Below are positions 1 to 9,460 of a stretch of DNA of 64,000 bases, one piece after another. Below the pieces are notes generated by a model. It was not told the origin of the DNA. It saw nothing but the letters and a program-made list of their open reading frames with translations, and ran no database searches. This DNA comes from Pseudomonas saliphila (GTDB taxonomy: Bacteria; Pseudomonadota; Gammaproteobacteria; Pseudomonadales; Pseudomonadaceae): assembly GCF_008638345.1 (NCBI RefSeq), contig NZ_VTVA01000004.1:186001-250000 (forward strand), written 5' to 3'. Position numbers and translations under genes: made by a program. The first letter of the stretch is position 1. Every line of letters begins with the position of its first letter.

Positions 1-707
1 ATGTTGGCGACCAGGTTGCGGTGCGTAAGCATCGCGCCCTTGGCCACGCCAGTGGTGCCACCGGTATATTGCAGTACCGCAGTGTCATCGGCCTTGGGGC
101 TGGCTTCAGTAAGGCTCGCATTCTTGCCGGCGGCCATGGCCTTGACGAAGGAGGTGGAGCCGGGGATAGAGAAGTCCGGAACCATCTTCTTCACATGCTT
201 GACGACGGCATTGATCAGCAGCCGTTTGAACATCGGCAACATGTCAGCTACTTCGGTGACCACAACGTGCTTCACGCCGGTTTTCGGCACCACTTCCTGC
301 GCGAGATGGGCCATATTCGCCAGACAGACCAACGCCTTGGCGCCGGAGTCATTGAACTGGTGTTCCATTTCAGTGGTGGTATACAGCGGATTGGTGTTCA
401 CAACGATGTAACCGGCACGCATGGCACCGAACACCACAATGGGGTACTGCAGCACGTTGGGAAGCTGGACGGCAATGCGGTCACCTGGCTGCAGCCCGGA
501 GTGCGCCTGCAGGTACGCAGCGAACTCACCGGACAATTGATACAGCTCACTGTAGGTGATGGTCTTGCCCAGGTTGCTGAACGCGGGCTTGTCGCCGAAG
601 CGTTCGCAGGATTCTTTTAATACAGCCAGCACACTGGGGTATTGGTCAGGATCGATTTCCGTAACGATGCCAGCCGGATACTTGTCCTTCCAGAAATTTT
701 CGTGCAT
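1..707 (-). CDS. fadD1: Long-chain fatty acid-CoA ligase, N-terminal part (cut by window edge)
   Basis: This enzyme activates free fatty acids to acyl-CoA with ATP for beta-oxidation. The ATG is at 707 and the frame stays open to base 1, giving about 235 codons of the roughly 560 usual for FadD. The protein begins MHENFWKDKYPAG, and the AMP-binding P-loop YTGGTTG begins at residue 214, the same residue as in the neighbouring fadD2. A GGGG stretch six bases before the ATG can serve as ribosome binding site. It is the second of two tandem fadD genes, as in P. aeruginosa, and a strong terminator after fadD2 suggests it has its own promoter. The C-terminal half lies outside the window. Confidence 0.93.
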   Translation of the reverse strand, partial: MHENFWKDKYPAGIVTEIDPDQYPSVLAVLKESCERFGDKPAFSNLGKTITYSELYQLSGEFAAYLQAHSGLQPGDRIAVQLPNVLQYPIVVFGAMRAGYIVVNTNPLYTTTEMEHQFNDSGAKALVCLANMAHLAQEVVPKTGVKHVVVTEVADMLPMFKRLLINAVVKHVKKMVPDFSIPGSTSFVKAMAAGKNASLTEASPKADDTAVLQYTGGTTGVAKGAMLTHRNLVAN

Positions 708-1045
708 TAGTTGCCCCGCTCCTTAGCTCGACCGGTCATGCTACCGCCGATTCGCTTTTTTGGGTTTCCGCAATAAATGTGACTTTCGCAGCAAATATGA
801 ACGATTGCTCTATTCGAGTCGAAAAGTGGCCGAAGATTAGCAGTTTTTCCATAGCGCGACTAGCAACGCGGAAAGACGCATGCAGCGCTGTGAAGGGAGA
901 CGCAGAGAGGTCTCGGGGAGAGACATCATCGGTAGGTTAGCGGCCAGGCGCTCAACGCCAGTGCATGGCGCAAACTGACCGGGAAGTCAGAAAAAGCTGT
1001 GCCCATCGCCAGCGACGAACGATGGGCACAGCACTGCAGGCCTGG
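708..1045. other. Intergenic spacer between fadD2 and fadD1
   Basis: This 338-base stretch without a gene holds the fadD2 terminator at its right end. The remainder should carry the fadD1 promoter on the minus strand. I see only a weak sigma-70-like pair there (TTCGAC, 18 bases, CATATT, minus strand, around 800-830). Short inverted repeats (GTCTC/GAGAC at 910-924 and GGCG/CGCC at 947-959) have no clear role. No ORF here looks coding. Confidence 0.5.
991..1032 (-). terminator. Rho-independent terminator of fadD2
   Basis: A perfect 13-bp inverted repeat (996-1008 with 1020-1032, 11-base loop) is followed on the minus strand by five T residues (991-995). It starts 14 bases after the fadD2 stop codon, so it separates fadD2 from fadD1 transcription. 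Confidence 0.9.
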
Positions 1046-2731
1046 TTACTTATCGCGCAGTTCGCGACGCAGAATCTTACCGACGGGTGTCATGGGCAGA
1101 GAATCTCGCAGCTCGTAATGCCGAGGTACCTTGTAACCTGTGAAGTTCTCCTTGCAGTAGGACTTGAGCTCCTCAACGGTCAGGTCGGGCGAGTTGGGCA
1201 CCACGAAGAGTTTGACCGCTTCGCCGGACTTCTCGTCCGGCACGCCTATCACTGCTGCATTCGCCACCTTGGGGTGAGCAGCGACCACATCTTCGATTTC
1301 GTTGGGGTACACATTGAAGCCCGACACGATGACCAGATCCTTCTTGCGATCCACGATACAAACGAAACCGTCATTCTCAATGACGGCTATGTCACCGGTT
1401 TTCAGCCAGCCATCCTGATCTATGGCTTCTTCAGTGGCATCTGGCCGCTGCCAATACCCCAGCATCACCTGCGGACCTTTTACGCACAGTTCGCCACGCT
1501 CGCCGATAGCGGTCTCATTGCCGTCATCGTCAATGGTCTTCAATGCGGTACCAGGAACCGGCAACCCGACATAACCCAGACGCTGCAAACCGTCACTGGG
1601 GCTGGAGCAAACCACTGGCGAGCCTTCAGTCAGGCCATAGCCCTCACCAATGCCCTTGCCGGTCTTCTTTTCCCAGCGCTCGGCGGTGGCCTTGACCAGC
1701 GCGGTACCGCCGGAGGTGGTCCCCTTCAGGTTGGAGAAATCGATCTGGTCAAACTCCGGATGATCCATCAACGCCACAAATAGCGTGTTCAAGCCGACCA
1801 TGGAGGAGAACTTCCACTTCTTCAGTTCCTGAACAAAGCCTGGAATATCCCGCGGATTGGTGATGAGAATATTGTGGTGACCGGCCACCATCATGCACAT
1901 CAGATTCACCGTAAAAGCAAAGATGTGGTACAGCGGCAGAGGCGCAATGATGACCTCCCCCTCGTCGCTCATGATCTTCTGACCATTCTTGTCGAGCTGC
2001 TGCATGTTGGCGTAAACCTGCAACATGTTCGCGACCAGATTACTGTGCGTCAGCATTGCACCCTTCGACGGACCGGTAGTGCCGCCGGTGTACTGAAGTA
2101 CCGCAATATCCTCGAGCGTCTTGCTCACCTGGCGAGGCGAATTGCCTTTGCTCCGGGCAAGCGCGGTCTTGAAGGAGATTGCGCCAGGGAGATTGTATTC
2201 GGGCACCAGTTTGCGCACATGCTTGACTGCAAGGTTGGTCAGAGCGCCCTTGAGCGTAGGCAGCATGTCACCCATGCGCGCTTCAAAGAGATGTTTTATT
2301 TCAGTGTCAGGCAACACCTGTTCAACCAGATGGCCAAACACGTTCATATACACCAGTGCCTTGGCGCCCGAATCGGTGAATTGGTGACGCATTTCCCGGG
2401 CGGTATACAGCGGGTTGGTATTGACCACAATAAGGCCAGCGCGGATCGCGCCGAATACGGCGACCGGAAACTGCAAGACGTTGGGCATCTGAATAGCAAT
2501 CCGGTCACCGGGTTGCAGGTCGGTGTGATGTTGCAGATAGCTGGCAAAGGCACCTGCCTGTTTCTCCAGCTCACCATAGGTCAGCGTAGTGCCCATGCAA
2601 GTGAAAGCGGGTCGCTCAGCATACTTGCTGCAGGATCGCTCGAAGACATCGATTATTGAACTGTACTGACTCAGATCTATGTCGTTAGGAACGCCGGCGG
2701 GCCGTTTGTCGTCCCAAAATGCTGCATCCAT
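1046..2731 (-). CDS. fadD2: Long-chain fatty acid-CoA ligase
   Basis: A 561-residue AMP-forming acyl-CoA synthetase of normal length. The P-loop YTGGTTGPSKGA is at 214-225, the adenylate motif is within GEGYGLTEGSP, and the C-terminal part has the GDIAVIENDGF and DRKKDLVIVSG hinge motifs and a catalytic lysine in TPVGKILRR. The substrate should be medium to long fatty acids for beta-oxidation at the inner membrane. It diverges from the MaoC gene and is followed by a strong terminator before fadD1. The order fadD2-fadD1 beside a divergent MaoC gene matches P. aeruginosa, which supports the gene name. Substrate preference cannot be read from the sequence. Confidence 0.95.
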   Translation of the reverse strand: MDAAFWDDKRPAGVPNDIDLSQYSSIIDVFERSCSKYAERPAFTCMGTTLTYGELEKQAGAFASYLQHHTDLQPGDRIAIQMPNVLQFPVAVFGAIRAGLIVVNTNPLYTAREMRHQFTDSGAKALVYMNVFGHLVEQVLPDTEIKHLFEARMGDMLPTLKGALTNLAVKHVRKLVPEYNLPGAISFKTALARSKGNSPRQVSKTLEDIAVLQYTGGTTGPSKGAMLTHSNLVANMLQVYANMQQLDKNGQKIMSDEGEVIIAPLPLYHIFAFTVNLMCMMVAGHHNILITNPRDIPGFVQELKKWKFSSMVGLNTLFVALMDHPEFDQIDFSNLKGTTSGGTALVKATAERWEKKTGKGIGEGYGLTEGSPVVCSSPSDGLQRLGYVGLPVPGTALKTIDDDGNETAIGERGELCVKGPQVMLGYWQRPDATEEAIDQDGWLKTGDIAVIENDGFVCIVDRKKDLVIVSGFNVYPNEIEDVVAAHPKVANAAVIGVPDEKSGEAVKLFVVPNSPDLTVEELKSYCKENFTGYKVPRHYELRDSLPMTPVGKILRRELRDK

Positions 2732-2996
2732 TATTTTTGTCCTCTCCCGATTGTTTGATTCGCGGCCTACAACGACTGAGCGGGCGCAACTGTGCCCAGC
2801 AAGCTACCAGTAACCATGGCTGATGCAAAATACAGAAACGCGTCATCAGTGACATGAATATGGCATCTGTAACCGGGTCTCGCCAAGGTTTTTGAGAACT
2901 GATGTTACAAGTTGCAACTGCGCTAGAATCAGCTTTATTCCGCCGTCGCTGTACCGCGGCAATATTCGTCCACCACCCAAAATCCGGAGCTCCTTT

Positions 2997-3470
2997 ATGC
3001 CCCTGCTCGAAAACCGCCCATATGACGAACTCAAGGTTGGCGATACAGCCAGCATCACTCACACCGTCACGGAACGTGATCTGATCCTGTTTGCCGAGGT
3101 ATCCGGCGACGTGAACCCCGTGCACCTTGATGAGGATTTCGCGGCGGCTACTCCCTTTAAAGGCCGCATCGCCCACGGCATGTTAGCGGGTGCATTCATA
3201 TCCGCGACCATCGCCTGCGAGCTCCCTGGCCCGGGCACCATCTATATAGGCCAGGAGTTGAGTTTCCTTCGCCCGGTGCGCCTGGGTGACGAAATTCGTA
3301 TTGAACTCGAAATCCTCGAGAAACTGCCCAAAAACCGGGTACGCATTGCTACGCCTGTATTCAATCAGGACGGCAAAAAAGTCGTGGAGGGTGTCGCCAC
3401 GGTCATGGCGCCAACCGAGAAGGTCAGTTTGCCACGCCCTGCTCTGCCGGCAGTCTCCATCGCCCCTTAG
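2997..3470 (+). CDS. MaoC-like (R)-specific enoyl-CoA hydratase
   Basis: A 157-residue single hot-dog hydratase of the MaoC/PhaJ type. The hydratase-2 signature is clear: D38 and H43 in GDVNPVHLDED form the expected catalytic dyad, followed by the RIAHGMLAG segment. The family hydrates trans-2-enoyl-CoA to (R)-3-hydroxyacyl-CoA, which can feed polyhydroxyalkanoate or lipid synthesis. The frame is open from 2892, but the ATG at 2997 has a GGAG 7 bases upstream and gives the family N terminus (MPLLENRPYDEL). It diverges from fadD2, so the 2732-2996 region should hold both promoters. The PhaJ role is inferred from the family and the neighbourhood. Confidence 0.88.
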   Translation: MPLLENRPYDELKVGDTASITHTVTERDLILFAEVSGDVNPVHLDEDFAAATPFKGRIAHGMLAGAFISATIACELPGPGTIYIGQELSFLRPVRLGDEIRIELEILEKLPKNRVRIATPVFNQDGKKVVEGVATVMAPTEKVSLPRPALPAVSIAP

Positions 3471-3549
3471 TGTGTCGCGTTTGGCACCCCGTACCCTGGA
3501 CGGAGTGCCAAAAGTAAAAATTTGTTGCAGAACCCTACCCATTAAGTAG

Positions 3550-3568
3550 AATGCGAATCCTTCTCATT
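3550..3568. promoter_or_regulatory. Putative Fur box upstream of the exbB-tonB operon
   Basis: The 19-base AATGCGAATCCTTCTCATT reads as two arms, AATGcGAA and TTCtCATT, around three bases, with one mismatch between the arms. This resembles the 7-1-7 Fur consensus. It lies just before the exbB start and the operon encodes TonB-dependent iron uptake, so Fur repression under iron sufficiency is a reasonable inference. Confidence 0.6.
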
Positions 3569-3581
3569 GGGATTAGGGTTA

Positions 3582-4256
3582 ATGCACATGCTCGCTTCGG
3601 TTCTGGACATACTCTCACTTGGCGGCCCGGTCGTCTGGATTCTGGCGTTATTCTCGGTCATCGCCTTGACCGTAGCGCTGGTCAAGATCGCCCAGTTCTG
3701 GACAATGCGCGATGGCGGGGATGCGGTCGCAGAGCAAGCGATCGCGCACGTCGCCAATGGCGACCATTCTCAGGCGCTGGTGCTGGTAAAAGGTCGACGC
3801 GCTCCCCGTCCATACTTGATTGCCCAGACTCTGCAACTGATCGACAGCGGCAGACTCCAAGGCGAGGCGCTGTATAAGGAAGTCATGCGCCAGGCGCGGC
3901 AAGCCATATCGGGGCTGGCCCGCTATCTGCGTATTCTCGAAGTTATTGCCACGCTGGCCCCATTGCTGGGTTTGCTGGGCACCGTACTGGGCATGATCGA
4001 AGCCTTTCAAGCGATGGAAGCGGCTGGCACCCAGGTCAACCCAGCCGTGTTGTCCGGCGGCATCTGGGTGGCACTGCTCACCACCGCCGTGGGTCTTGCC
4101 GTGGCCATTCCGGTCTCACTGGCGCATAGCTGGCTTGAGCGCCGGGTCGAATTTCAGGCCGGACTGATCCAGAACGATCTCGAGCATTTGCTCAGCCTTC
4201 AAGCCGCCCGGAGCACCGCCCAGGTGGATGCCAAATCCCGGTTGAAGCTCGCCTGA
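3582..4256 (+). CDS. exbB: ExbB/TolQ-type proton channel protein
   Basis: A 224-residue MotA/TolQ/ExbB family protein. One membrane segment lies near the N terminus (around 11-30) and two more lie in the conserved C-terminal half, with the hallmark stretch [19 protein letters not shown] and a later helix in [17 protein letters not shown]. It forms the pentameric channel that, with ExbD, uses the proton motive force to energise TonB. ATG 3582 is chosen; ATG 3588 has better spacing from AGGG and is an equal candidate. The stop overlaps the exbD1 start (ATGA), so the two are translationally coupled. A Fur-like site precedes it. Confidence 0.9.
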   Translation: MHMLASVLDILSLGGPVVWILALFSVIALTVALVKIAQFWTMRDGGDAVAEQAIAHVANGDHSQALVLVKGRRAPRPYLIAQTLQLIDSGRLQGEALYKEVMRQARQAISGLARYLRILEVIATLAPLLGLLGTVLGMIEAFQAMEAAGTQVNPAVLSGGIWVALLTTAVGLAVAIPVSLAHSWLERRVEFQAGLIQNDLEHLLSLQAARSTAQVDAKSRLKLA

Positions 4257-4672
4257 TGCAGCCGGCCGCACTGTATAGCCGCAAGGCAAGCAAAATCAGC
4301 CTCACTGCGCTGATCGACGTGGTCTTCATCCTGCTGATGTTCTTCATGCTGACCTCGACGTTCAGTCAGTGGAAAGCCGTCGATTTTCACTCGCCGGTGG
4401 CCAGCGATAACCCGGTAGACGTTGAACCCCAGGGCCTCATTCTGCGCAGCGATGGTTCACTGCGGCTGGCTGATGGCTCCGTTGAAATAGACGCTGCACA
4501 AAGCGTCCCGGTTAACGCCTTCGCTGACGCTCGGCCGCTGATTCTGATACCCGAAGCCGATGCACGGGTGCAGGTGATCGTCAGCCGTCTCGAAGAGCTC
4601 AAGCAGCTGGGAATAGCAGTCACCATGGGCGGCGTGGTCCAGCCAGCGGTTAACGAGCAGGGAGCACGTTAA
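4256..4672 (+). CDS. exbD: ExbD biopolymer transport protein (with membrane aspartate)
   Basis: A 138-residue ExbD/TolR protein: a short cytoplasmic N terminus, one membrane helix (around 17-37) and a periplasmic domain. The essential membrane aspartate is present as D21 in TALIDVVF. It is the proton-conducting partner of ExbB in energising TonB. The start overlaps the exbB stop by one base, and a second exbD-like gene follows 4 bases after the stop. The pair probably shares one ExbB channel. Confidence 0.92.
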   Translation: MQPAALYSRKASKISLTALIDVVFILLMFFMLTSTFSQWKAVDFHSPVASDNPVDVEPQGLILRSDGSLRLADGSVEIDAAQSVPVNAFADARPLILIPEADARVQVIVSRLEELKQLGIAVTMGGVVQPAVNEQGAR

Positions 4673-4676
4673 CCTC

Positions 4677-5096
4677 ATGTTCAATCCTTCATTATTGCCA
4701 AGGCATGGGTCCCGCACCGCTGATGACAGCCTCATCCCGCTGATCAATATCGTCTTCTTGCTGCTCATTTTCTTTATGGTCGGCGGGCAGATTGCCCAGC
4801 AGCAGGACCCCGCCATCAGCCCGCCAAGCTCGGCCAGCCGCCTTGCGCTGGAACCCGCAAAAGTCGAATTGGCGATGAATTCGGCCGGTGCATTAACGCT
4901 TGATGGTCAACCGGTGGATGCCGCCGCGCTTGCCCAGCGCATCACCTCACTGGCAGCCGAGGAGACCGACATACGCGTAGCGCTGCGCGCGGACCGTGAC
5001 GCCACCGCAGCTGACCTGGACACAGTATTCACCCAGCTCCGCGATCTGGGCGTCAACACCATCACGCTGCACACCTTGTATACGGAGGCCGAATGA
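4677..5096 (+). CDS. Second ExbD-like protein with Asn in place of the membrane Asp
   Basis: A 139-residue ExbD/TolR family protein with the same topology as its neighbour: one membrane helix (around 19-38) and a periplasmic domain ending in a predicted beta/alpha unit ([15 protein letters not shown]). The helix reads [14 protein letters not shown], so N24 stands where ExbD1 has D21. In the ExbD family that aspartate is required for proton-driven work, so this copy is unlikely to carry protons by itself. It may act as the non-conducting half of an ExbD1-ExbD2 heterodimer inside the ExbB pentamer (inference). Its stop overlaps the tonB start by 4 bases. Confidence 0.88.
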   Translation: MFNPSLLPRHGSRTADDSLIPLINIVFLLLIFFMVGGQIAQQQDPAISPPSSASRLALEPAKVELAMNSAGALTLDGQPVDAAALAQRITSLAAEETDIRVALRADRDATAADLDTVFTQLRDLGVNTITLHTLYTEAE

Positions 5097-5950
5097 TCCC
5101 GTCACGCATATGGATCAGCGCCTTCACCGTTGCCCTGATATTGCATGTCGGTCTCGCCCTCGCCCTGGCCAGCCGTCCGATGGAGAACGTTAGCTCGGCC
5201 GAGGACGATGGCGAGTTCGGATTGGAGATAGGACTGGGCATGGCCGGCAGCTACGCCGATGTCGCGGAACAAAGCGCACCAGAACCGGTGGTAGCGCCTG
5301 AGCCGGTTGCCGATCCGCAACCCGAGCCTGAGCCCAAACCCAAACCAGAACCAGAACCAGAACCGAAACCCAAGCCAGAACCCGAGCCCAAGCCCAAGCC
5401 CAAGCCCAAGCCAGTCGAAAAGCCGCAGCCCAAGCCTGTGGTCAAATCGGTTAGCAAACACGAGCCGAAAGCGGCGGACATCAAGGTCGCCCGGAGCGAG
5501 CCGCAAAAAACCACGCCCACAGCGGATCGTCCCGAGCGCGATGAATCCTCAGCGCCCGCGCCGCAACAACAAACCAAGCCACGTAAGACCAGCGCCGCCG
5601 CTTCCACCCGCGCAACAGGTCGCGAGTCGACTCGCCAGGCAGGTGGCAGCAAGGGCGATGCCAAGAGCTACTTCGCCGAGCTGATGGGTTGGTTGAATCG
5701 ACACAAGGAATACCCACCGCACCTGAAGAAGGAAAAGATCCAGGGCACCGTCGTCCTGCAGTTTTCCATCGACCGTGACGGACAGGTTCTGAGCGCATCC
5801 ATCAAGAAAAGCTCCGGCAATCCCGAGCTGGATCAGGCTGCGCTCGACATGCTGGCCAAGGCTAATCCGTTACCGCCCATCCCGGACTCGATGGGCCGTG
5901 AGCGGATCTCCCTGGCTGTTCCCGTTGAGTACTCACTTATCACCCGATAG
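5093..5950 (+). CDS. tonB: TonB energy-transducing protein
   Basis: A 285-residue TonB. An N-terminal membrane anchor (around 6-26) contains the conserved histidine (H19) of the TonB signal-anchor. A long Pro-Glu/Pro-Lys periplasmic spacer spans about 64-125, followed by a Ser/Thr/Arg-rich linker. The C-terminal domain (about 190-285) has the typical [18 protein letters not shown] and [15 protein letters not shown] motifs. It links the ExbBD motor to outer-membrane receptors, here most likely the siderophore receptor encoded 18 bases downstream. It overlaps the preceding exbD-like gene by 4 bases. Confidence 0.93.
   Translation: MIPSRIWISAFTVALILHVGLALALASRPMENVSSAEDDGEFGLEIGLGMAGSYADVAEQSAPEPVVAPEPVADPQPEPEPKPKPEPEPEPKPKPEPEPKPKPKPKPVEKPQPKPVVKSVSKHEPKAADIKVARSEPQKTTPTADRPERDESSAPAPQQQTKPRKTSAAASTRATGRESTRQAGGSKGDAKSYFAELMGWLNRHKEYPPHLKKEKIQGTVVLQFSIDRDGQVLSASIKKSSGNPELDQAALDMLAKANPLPPIPDSMGRERISLAVPVEYSLITR
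5321..5413 (+). repeat. Low-complexity Pro-Glu/Pro-Lys coding repeat in tonB
   Basis: Imperfect tandem units of the types CCAGAA, CCCAAG and CCCGAG encode alternating Pro-Glu and Pro-Lys. The tract keeps the reading frame and forms the rigid periplasmic spacer of TonB. Such six-base units can change length in steps of two residues. Confidence 0.85.
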
Positions 5951-5968
5951 ACGCCAACAAGGACTGAA

Positions 5969-8269
5969 ATGAGAATGTCTGCGAATAATGTAAAAACCTT
6001 GCGACCCATGAGCCTGCGCCATACCGCCAGGCCTGCTTTTGGCGCGCCCAGCGCACTGGCGCTCAGCATTTCTGCCGCTTTGTGCAGCCCAGCGGCCTTC
6101 GCGCAGCAAGAAGAAACCTTCGAGCTGGACACGCTGCAGATTGAAGAGCGCACTCTCGACACCAACCCCTATGCCGAGCCCGGCGCACCCTACAAAGCGA
6201 AATATTCCGGGGACAAGCGCAAGGTCAAGCCACTGGCTGAAACGCCCCAGACCATCACCGTCCTCACCCAGACGCAGATTCAGGATTCGGGCAAGGACGA
6301 TCTCAAGGAAATTCTCGCAGCGCAGCCTGGTATTACCCTGGGCACGGGCGAGAACGGCAACGCCTTCGGTGACCGCTACGTCATTCGTGGCCATGAGGCG
6401 CGCAGCGATGTGTTTGTCGACGGTTTGCGCGATCCGGGCATGACCACCCGTGAAAGCTTTGCGCTGGAACAGGTCGAAATTACCAAAGGGCCAAGCTCTA
6501 CCTTCGCAGGCCGTGGCTCAACCGGCGGGGCGATTAACGGTGTGACCAAGCAGGCCAGCTCCGAATACAGCTTCAACACGCTTCAAGGCGGTGTGGGTAC
6601 GGATAATCATCGCCGCGCCACGCTCGACAGCAACCTGGCCATCAGTGATGACGTCGCCGTGCGCCTGAATCTGCTGCATACCTACGAAGACGTCCCCGAT
6701 CGCGAACCCGCCGACAGAGAGCGTAACGGTATTGCCCTCGCCGGCGCCTGGCAGGCAACTGACAGACTCGATTTCAAGGCTGACTATTATTACCTGGATG
6801 CCAAGGACAAACCTGACCTGGGCTCCTATCTGGACGCCGACAACGAACCCAACGATGACATCCCGGTGTACGCGCAGAAGAACGACTTTCTCGAGTCGGA
6901 CGTGGAAACCATCACCTTCCGCGTCGGCTACGATTTCACCGATAACCTGCGCCTGGAAAATGCCATGCGCTACGGCACCACGGAGAACGGATATATCGTT
7001 ACCGGAGCACGCGGCAACACCGATCTGGTCACCGGCACGCCGACCATCGGCCTGAGCACGCATAACGGCTGGCAGGAAGTCGACTACTTCGCCAACATCA
7101 CCAACCTGTATTTCGATACCGAACTGGGCGGCAAGCGTAACCAGTTTGTGTTCAGTACCGAGTACAGCAAGCACGACGTAGCGAACGGTCGTTATGACAT
7201 TTCCAACAACGGCGCGCCCAACTGTGTGCTGCCCGGCCGCGGGGGTTCATCGCCGGGTTACTGCATCATCGATCCAGCCGGCAACGAAGTGGCCGACATC
7301 GACGAGCTGTTCCAGCGCAGCTACGCGAAGGACAGCAAAACCTCCGACTACTCCATCGACACCCTCTCCCTGTCCCTGATGGACACCATCGACCTGACCG
7401 ATAAGTGGATCCTGGCCGCCGGCATCCGCGCCGACCGCTTCGATTACACCAATAAGGTTACCGGCCGCGATGGCGTGACAACCAAGTACGATTACTCCGA
7501 TACCTTGTGGAACGGGCACCTTGGCCTGACCTATAAGATCAACCAGCATGGCAATGTCTACGCCACCTACAGCACCTCTGCTGAAATCAACGGCGGCGAG
7601 TCGGATGTTGGCGGCAACTGCGGTTATGGCGGCCTGTGTGGCAGCGCCGACCTGATCGGTGAAAGCAAGCCGGAGAAGTCGGTCAACTACGAACTCGGCA
7701 CCAAGTGGAATCTGATGAATGAGAAGCTGTTGCTGACCGCTGCAGCGTTCCACATCACCAAGGATGACGTCATGGAAGGCGCCGATTATGAAACCACCGG
7801 CACCCTGAACACGGGCAAGAACCGCGTGCACGGATTCGAAGTCAGCGCAGCCGGTAACATCACCGACAAGCTGAGCACAGTGGTCGGCGCGGCGGTGATG
7901 AATGCCGAGATTGTTGATAGCGTCAACGAGGAAAACGAAGGGGGAACGCTGGCACAGTTCGCCGACAAGAGCCTCTACGTGCAGATGCGCTATCAGCTGA
8001 CACCGGAACTGGCAGTGGGCGCGGCAAGCACCTACCGCAGCGAGGTCTTTGCCGGCCAACCTGACGCCGCCGCCGGCGACCGTCATGTGCCCGCCTACAC
8101 CGTTTACGATGCATTCGCCAACTACCAGTTCAACAAGAACCTGTCGGCACGCTTGAACGTGAACAACGTCACCAACGAGGACTACTATCTCGCTTCCTAC
8201 CGTAGCGGTTCGTTCGCCTATATTGGCGACCGTCGCAACGCGCGGCTGACCCTGGCCTACGAATTCTGA
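5969..8269 (+). CDS. TonB-dependent siderophore receptor (Fiu/PiuA-like)
   Basis: A 766-residue outer-membrane receptor. A signal peptide with an extended n-region ends near A45 (SPAAFA). The plug domain (about 78-195) shows the family sequence TPQTITVLTQ, a VDGLRDPG loop and VEITKGPSS. The beta-barrel ends in LAYEF with the terminal phenylalanine needed for assembly. The plug resembles catecholate siderophore receptors of the Fiu/PiuA type, which fits the PiuC-type gene downstream. An AAGGA sequence lies 5 bases before the ATG. The exact siderophore is not evident. Confidence 0.93.
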   Translation: MRMSANNVKTLRPMSLRHTARPAFGAPSALALSISAALCSPAAFAQQEETFELDTLQIEERTLDTNPYAEPGAPYKAKYSGDKRKVKPLAETPQTITVLTQTQIQDSGKDDLKEILAAQPGITLGTGENGNAFGDRYVIRGHEARSDVFVDGLRDPGMTTRESFALEQVEITKGPSSTFAGRGSTGGAINGVTKQASSEYSFNTLQGGVGTDNHRRATLDSNLAISDDVAVRLNLLHTYEDVPDREPADRERNGIALAGAWQATDRLDFKADYYYLDAKDKPDLGSYLDADNEPNDDIPVYAQKNDFLESDVETITFRVGYDFTDNLRLENAMRYGTTENGYIVTGARGNTDLVTGTPTIGLSTHNGWQEVDYFANITNLYFDTELGGKRNQFVFSTEYSKHDVANGRYDISNNGAPNCVLPGRGGSSPGYCIIDPAGNEVADIDELFQRSYAKDSKTSDYSIDTLSLSLMDTIDLTDKWILAAGIRADRFDYTNKVTGRDGVTTKYDYSDTLWNGHLGLTYKINQHGNVYATYSTSAEINGGESDVGGNCGYGGLCGSADLIGESKPEKSVNYELGTKWNLMNEKLLLTAAAFHITKDDVMEGADYETTGTLNTGKNRVHGFEVSAAGNITDKLSTVVGAAVMNAEIVDSVNEENEGGTLAQFADKSLYVQMRYQLTPELAVGAASTYRSEVFAGQPDAAAGDRHVPAYTVYDAFANYQFNKNLSARLNVNNVTNEDYYLASYRSGSFAYIGDRRNARLTLAYEF

Positions 8270-8288
8270 TTCGTACCGCAGGCGGACG

Positions 8289-8307
8289 CCGGTGATATCC
8301 TCACCGG
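8289..8307 (+). other. Intercistronic hairpin after the receptor gene
   Basis: A perfect 7-bp inverted repeat (CCGGTGA/TCACCGG, 5-base loop) lies 20 bases past the receptor stop. There is no T-run, so it may protect or process the mRNA, or lower downstream expression, rather than end transcription. Confidence 0.45.
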
Positions 8308-8353
8308 GGTTCGCCCTGGGCCCCGCCCGTACTCAGGCACGTCAGGATTCAAG

Positions 8354-9460
8354 ATGACAATTCACCCCCCGCTGGAGCAGATTCCAGCCGACATTCTCTC
8401 TGCCGCGGATTATGAAACTCGCGCGGCCGATTATATTGCTGCACCGACGCTGGCCTGGCTTGCCGGCGGCAGCGGCACCGAGCAGACATTGCGGGCCAAT
8501 CGTGAGGCGTTTGCTTCACTGCAGATTCTCCCGCGGCTGCTGAATGACTTCCGCCAGGCCAGCACACGTCGGACATTGTGCGGCACCCCTCTCGAGCACC
8601 CGGCGCTTCTGGCGCCGCTTGGTCATCAGCGTTTACTGCACACCGATGGCGAACGCGCAGTGGCTCGGGCAGCCGAGGCCACCGTTACCTGCCTGGTCGC
8701 CAGCACCCTCAGTTCATTGGCCATGGAAGAAGTCGCTGCCGCGACCTCTGGCCCCAAATGGTTCCAGCTGTATTGTCAGCCTCGGCGCGATGACACCTTG
8801 CGGCTGCTGCACCGCGCCGAGAGCGCCGGTTACCAGGCAATTGTTTTAACGCTAGACGCACCGGTTCAGCCGTTGAGCCGCCGCGCTCAACTCGCCGGCT
8901 TTCGCCTGCCGCCGGCGTTAGCGCCTGCGAACCTGGTCAATTGCGAGCCGCTTCAGCAAGTCGCTCTCAAGCCAGGCCAAAGCATTCTGCTGCACGGCAT
9001 GATGTCCGAAGCACCGGGCTGGATCGATGTGGACTGGTTACTGACCCAGACTCGCCTGCCCATTATCGTTAAAGGCGTCAGCCATCCGGATGATGCCCTG
9101 CGCCTGAAAGCCATGGGCGTTGCCGGCCAGATCGTCTCCAACCACGGTGGCCGGTCCCTCGATGGCGCGCCCGCCAGCCTGCACTGCCTCCCCGCAATAC
9201 GCGCAGCGCTCGGCGCCGATTACCCATTGCTGCTGGACGGCGGCATTCGCAGCGGAACGGACATATTCAAGGCATTGGCCTGTGGCGCGGATGCGGTACT
9301 GATCGGGCGGCTGCAGGGTTACGCCCTGGCAGTGGCCGGCGCGCTGGGCGTAGCGCATATGCTGAAACTGCTGCGTGATGAGTTGGAGCTGTGCATGGCG
9401 CTCGCCGGTACGCCAACACTGGACGACATAACCACTCGCTGCCTGACAGGAGACAGCTGA
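8354..9460 (+). CDS. FMN-dependent alpha-hydroxy acid oxidase/dehydrogenase family protein
   Basis: A 368-residue TIM-barrel flavoprotein of the lactate/glycolate oxidase family. Visible FMN and catalytic motifs are [20 protein letters not shown], the SNHGGR motif with the expected catalytic base H264, and [23 protein letters not shown] (phosphate site). The family oxidises 2-hydroxy acids to 2-keto acids. Its position between a siderophore receptor and a PiuC-type dioxygenase, with a 1-base stop/start junction to the latter, suggests a job linked to iron uptake rather than bulk lactate use (inference). The substrate is unknown. Confidence 0.85.
   Translation: MTIHPPLEQIPADILSAADYETRAADYIAAPTLAWLAGGSGTEQTLRANREAFASLQILPRLLNDFRQASTRRTLCGTPLEHPALLAPLGHQRLLHTDGERAVARAAEATVTCLVASTLSSLAMEEVAAATSGPKWFQLYCQPRRDDTLRLLHRAESAGYQAIVLTLDAPVQPLSRRAQLAGFRLPPALAPANLVNCEPLQQVALKPGQSILLHGMMSEAPGWIDVDWLLTQTRLPIIVKGVSHPDDALRLKAMGVAGQIVSNHGGRSLDGAPASLHCLPAIRAALGADYPLLLDGGIRSGTDIFKALACGADAVLIGRLQGYALAVAGALGVAHMLKLLRDELELCMALAGTPTLDDITTRCLTGDS

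Noticed and set aside
1874-2659. 261-codon plus-strand ORF opposite fadD2
   Set aside because: It is antisense to a clear acyl-CoA ligase, has no ribosome binding site and no family features; high GC leaves long open frames on the other strand.
2685-3176. 163-codon minus-strand ORF across the fadD2-MaoC spacer
   Set aside because: It overlaps the start of fadD2 and runs antisense into the MaoC gene; no protein features.
5102-5664. Two minus-strand ORFs opposite tonB with Gly/Leu or Gly/Ser repeats
   Set aside because: They are mirror products of the Pro-Glu/Pro-Lys coding repeat of tonB.
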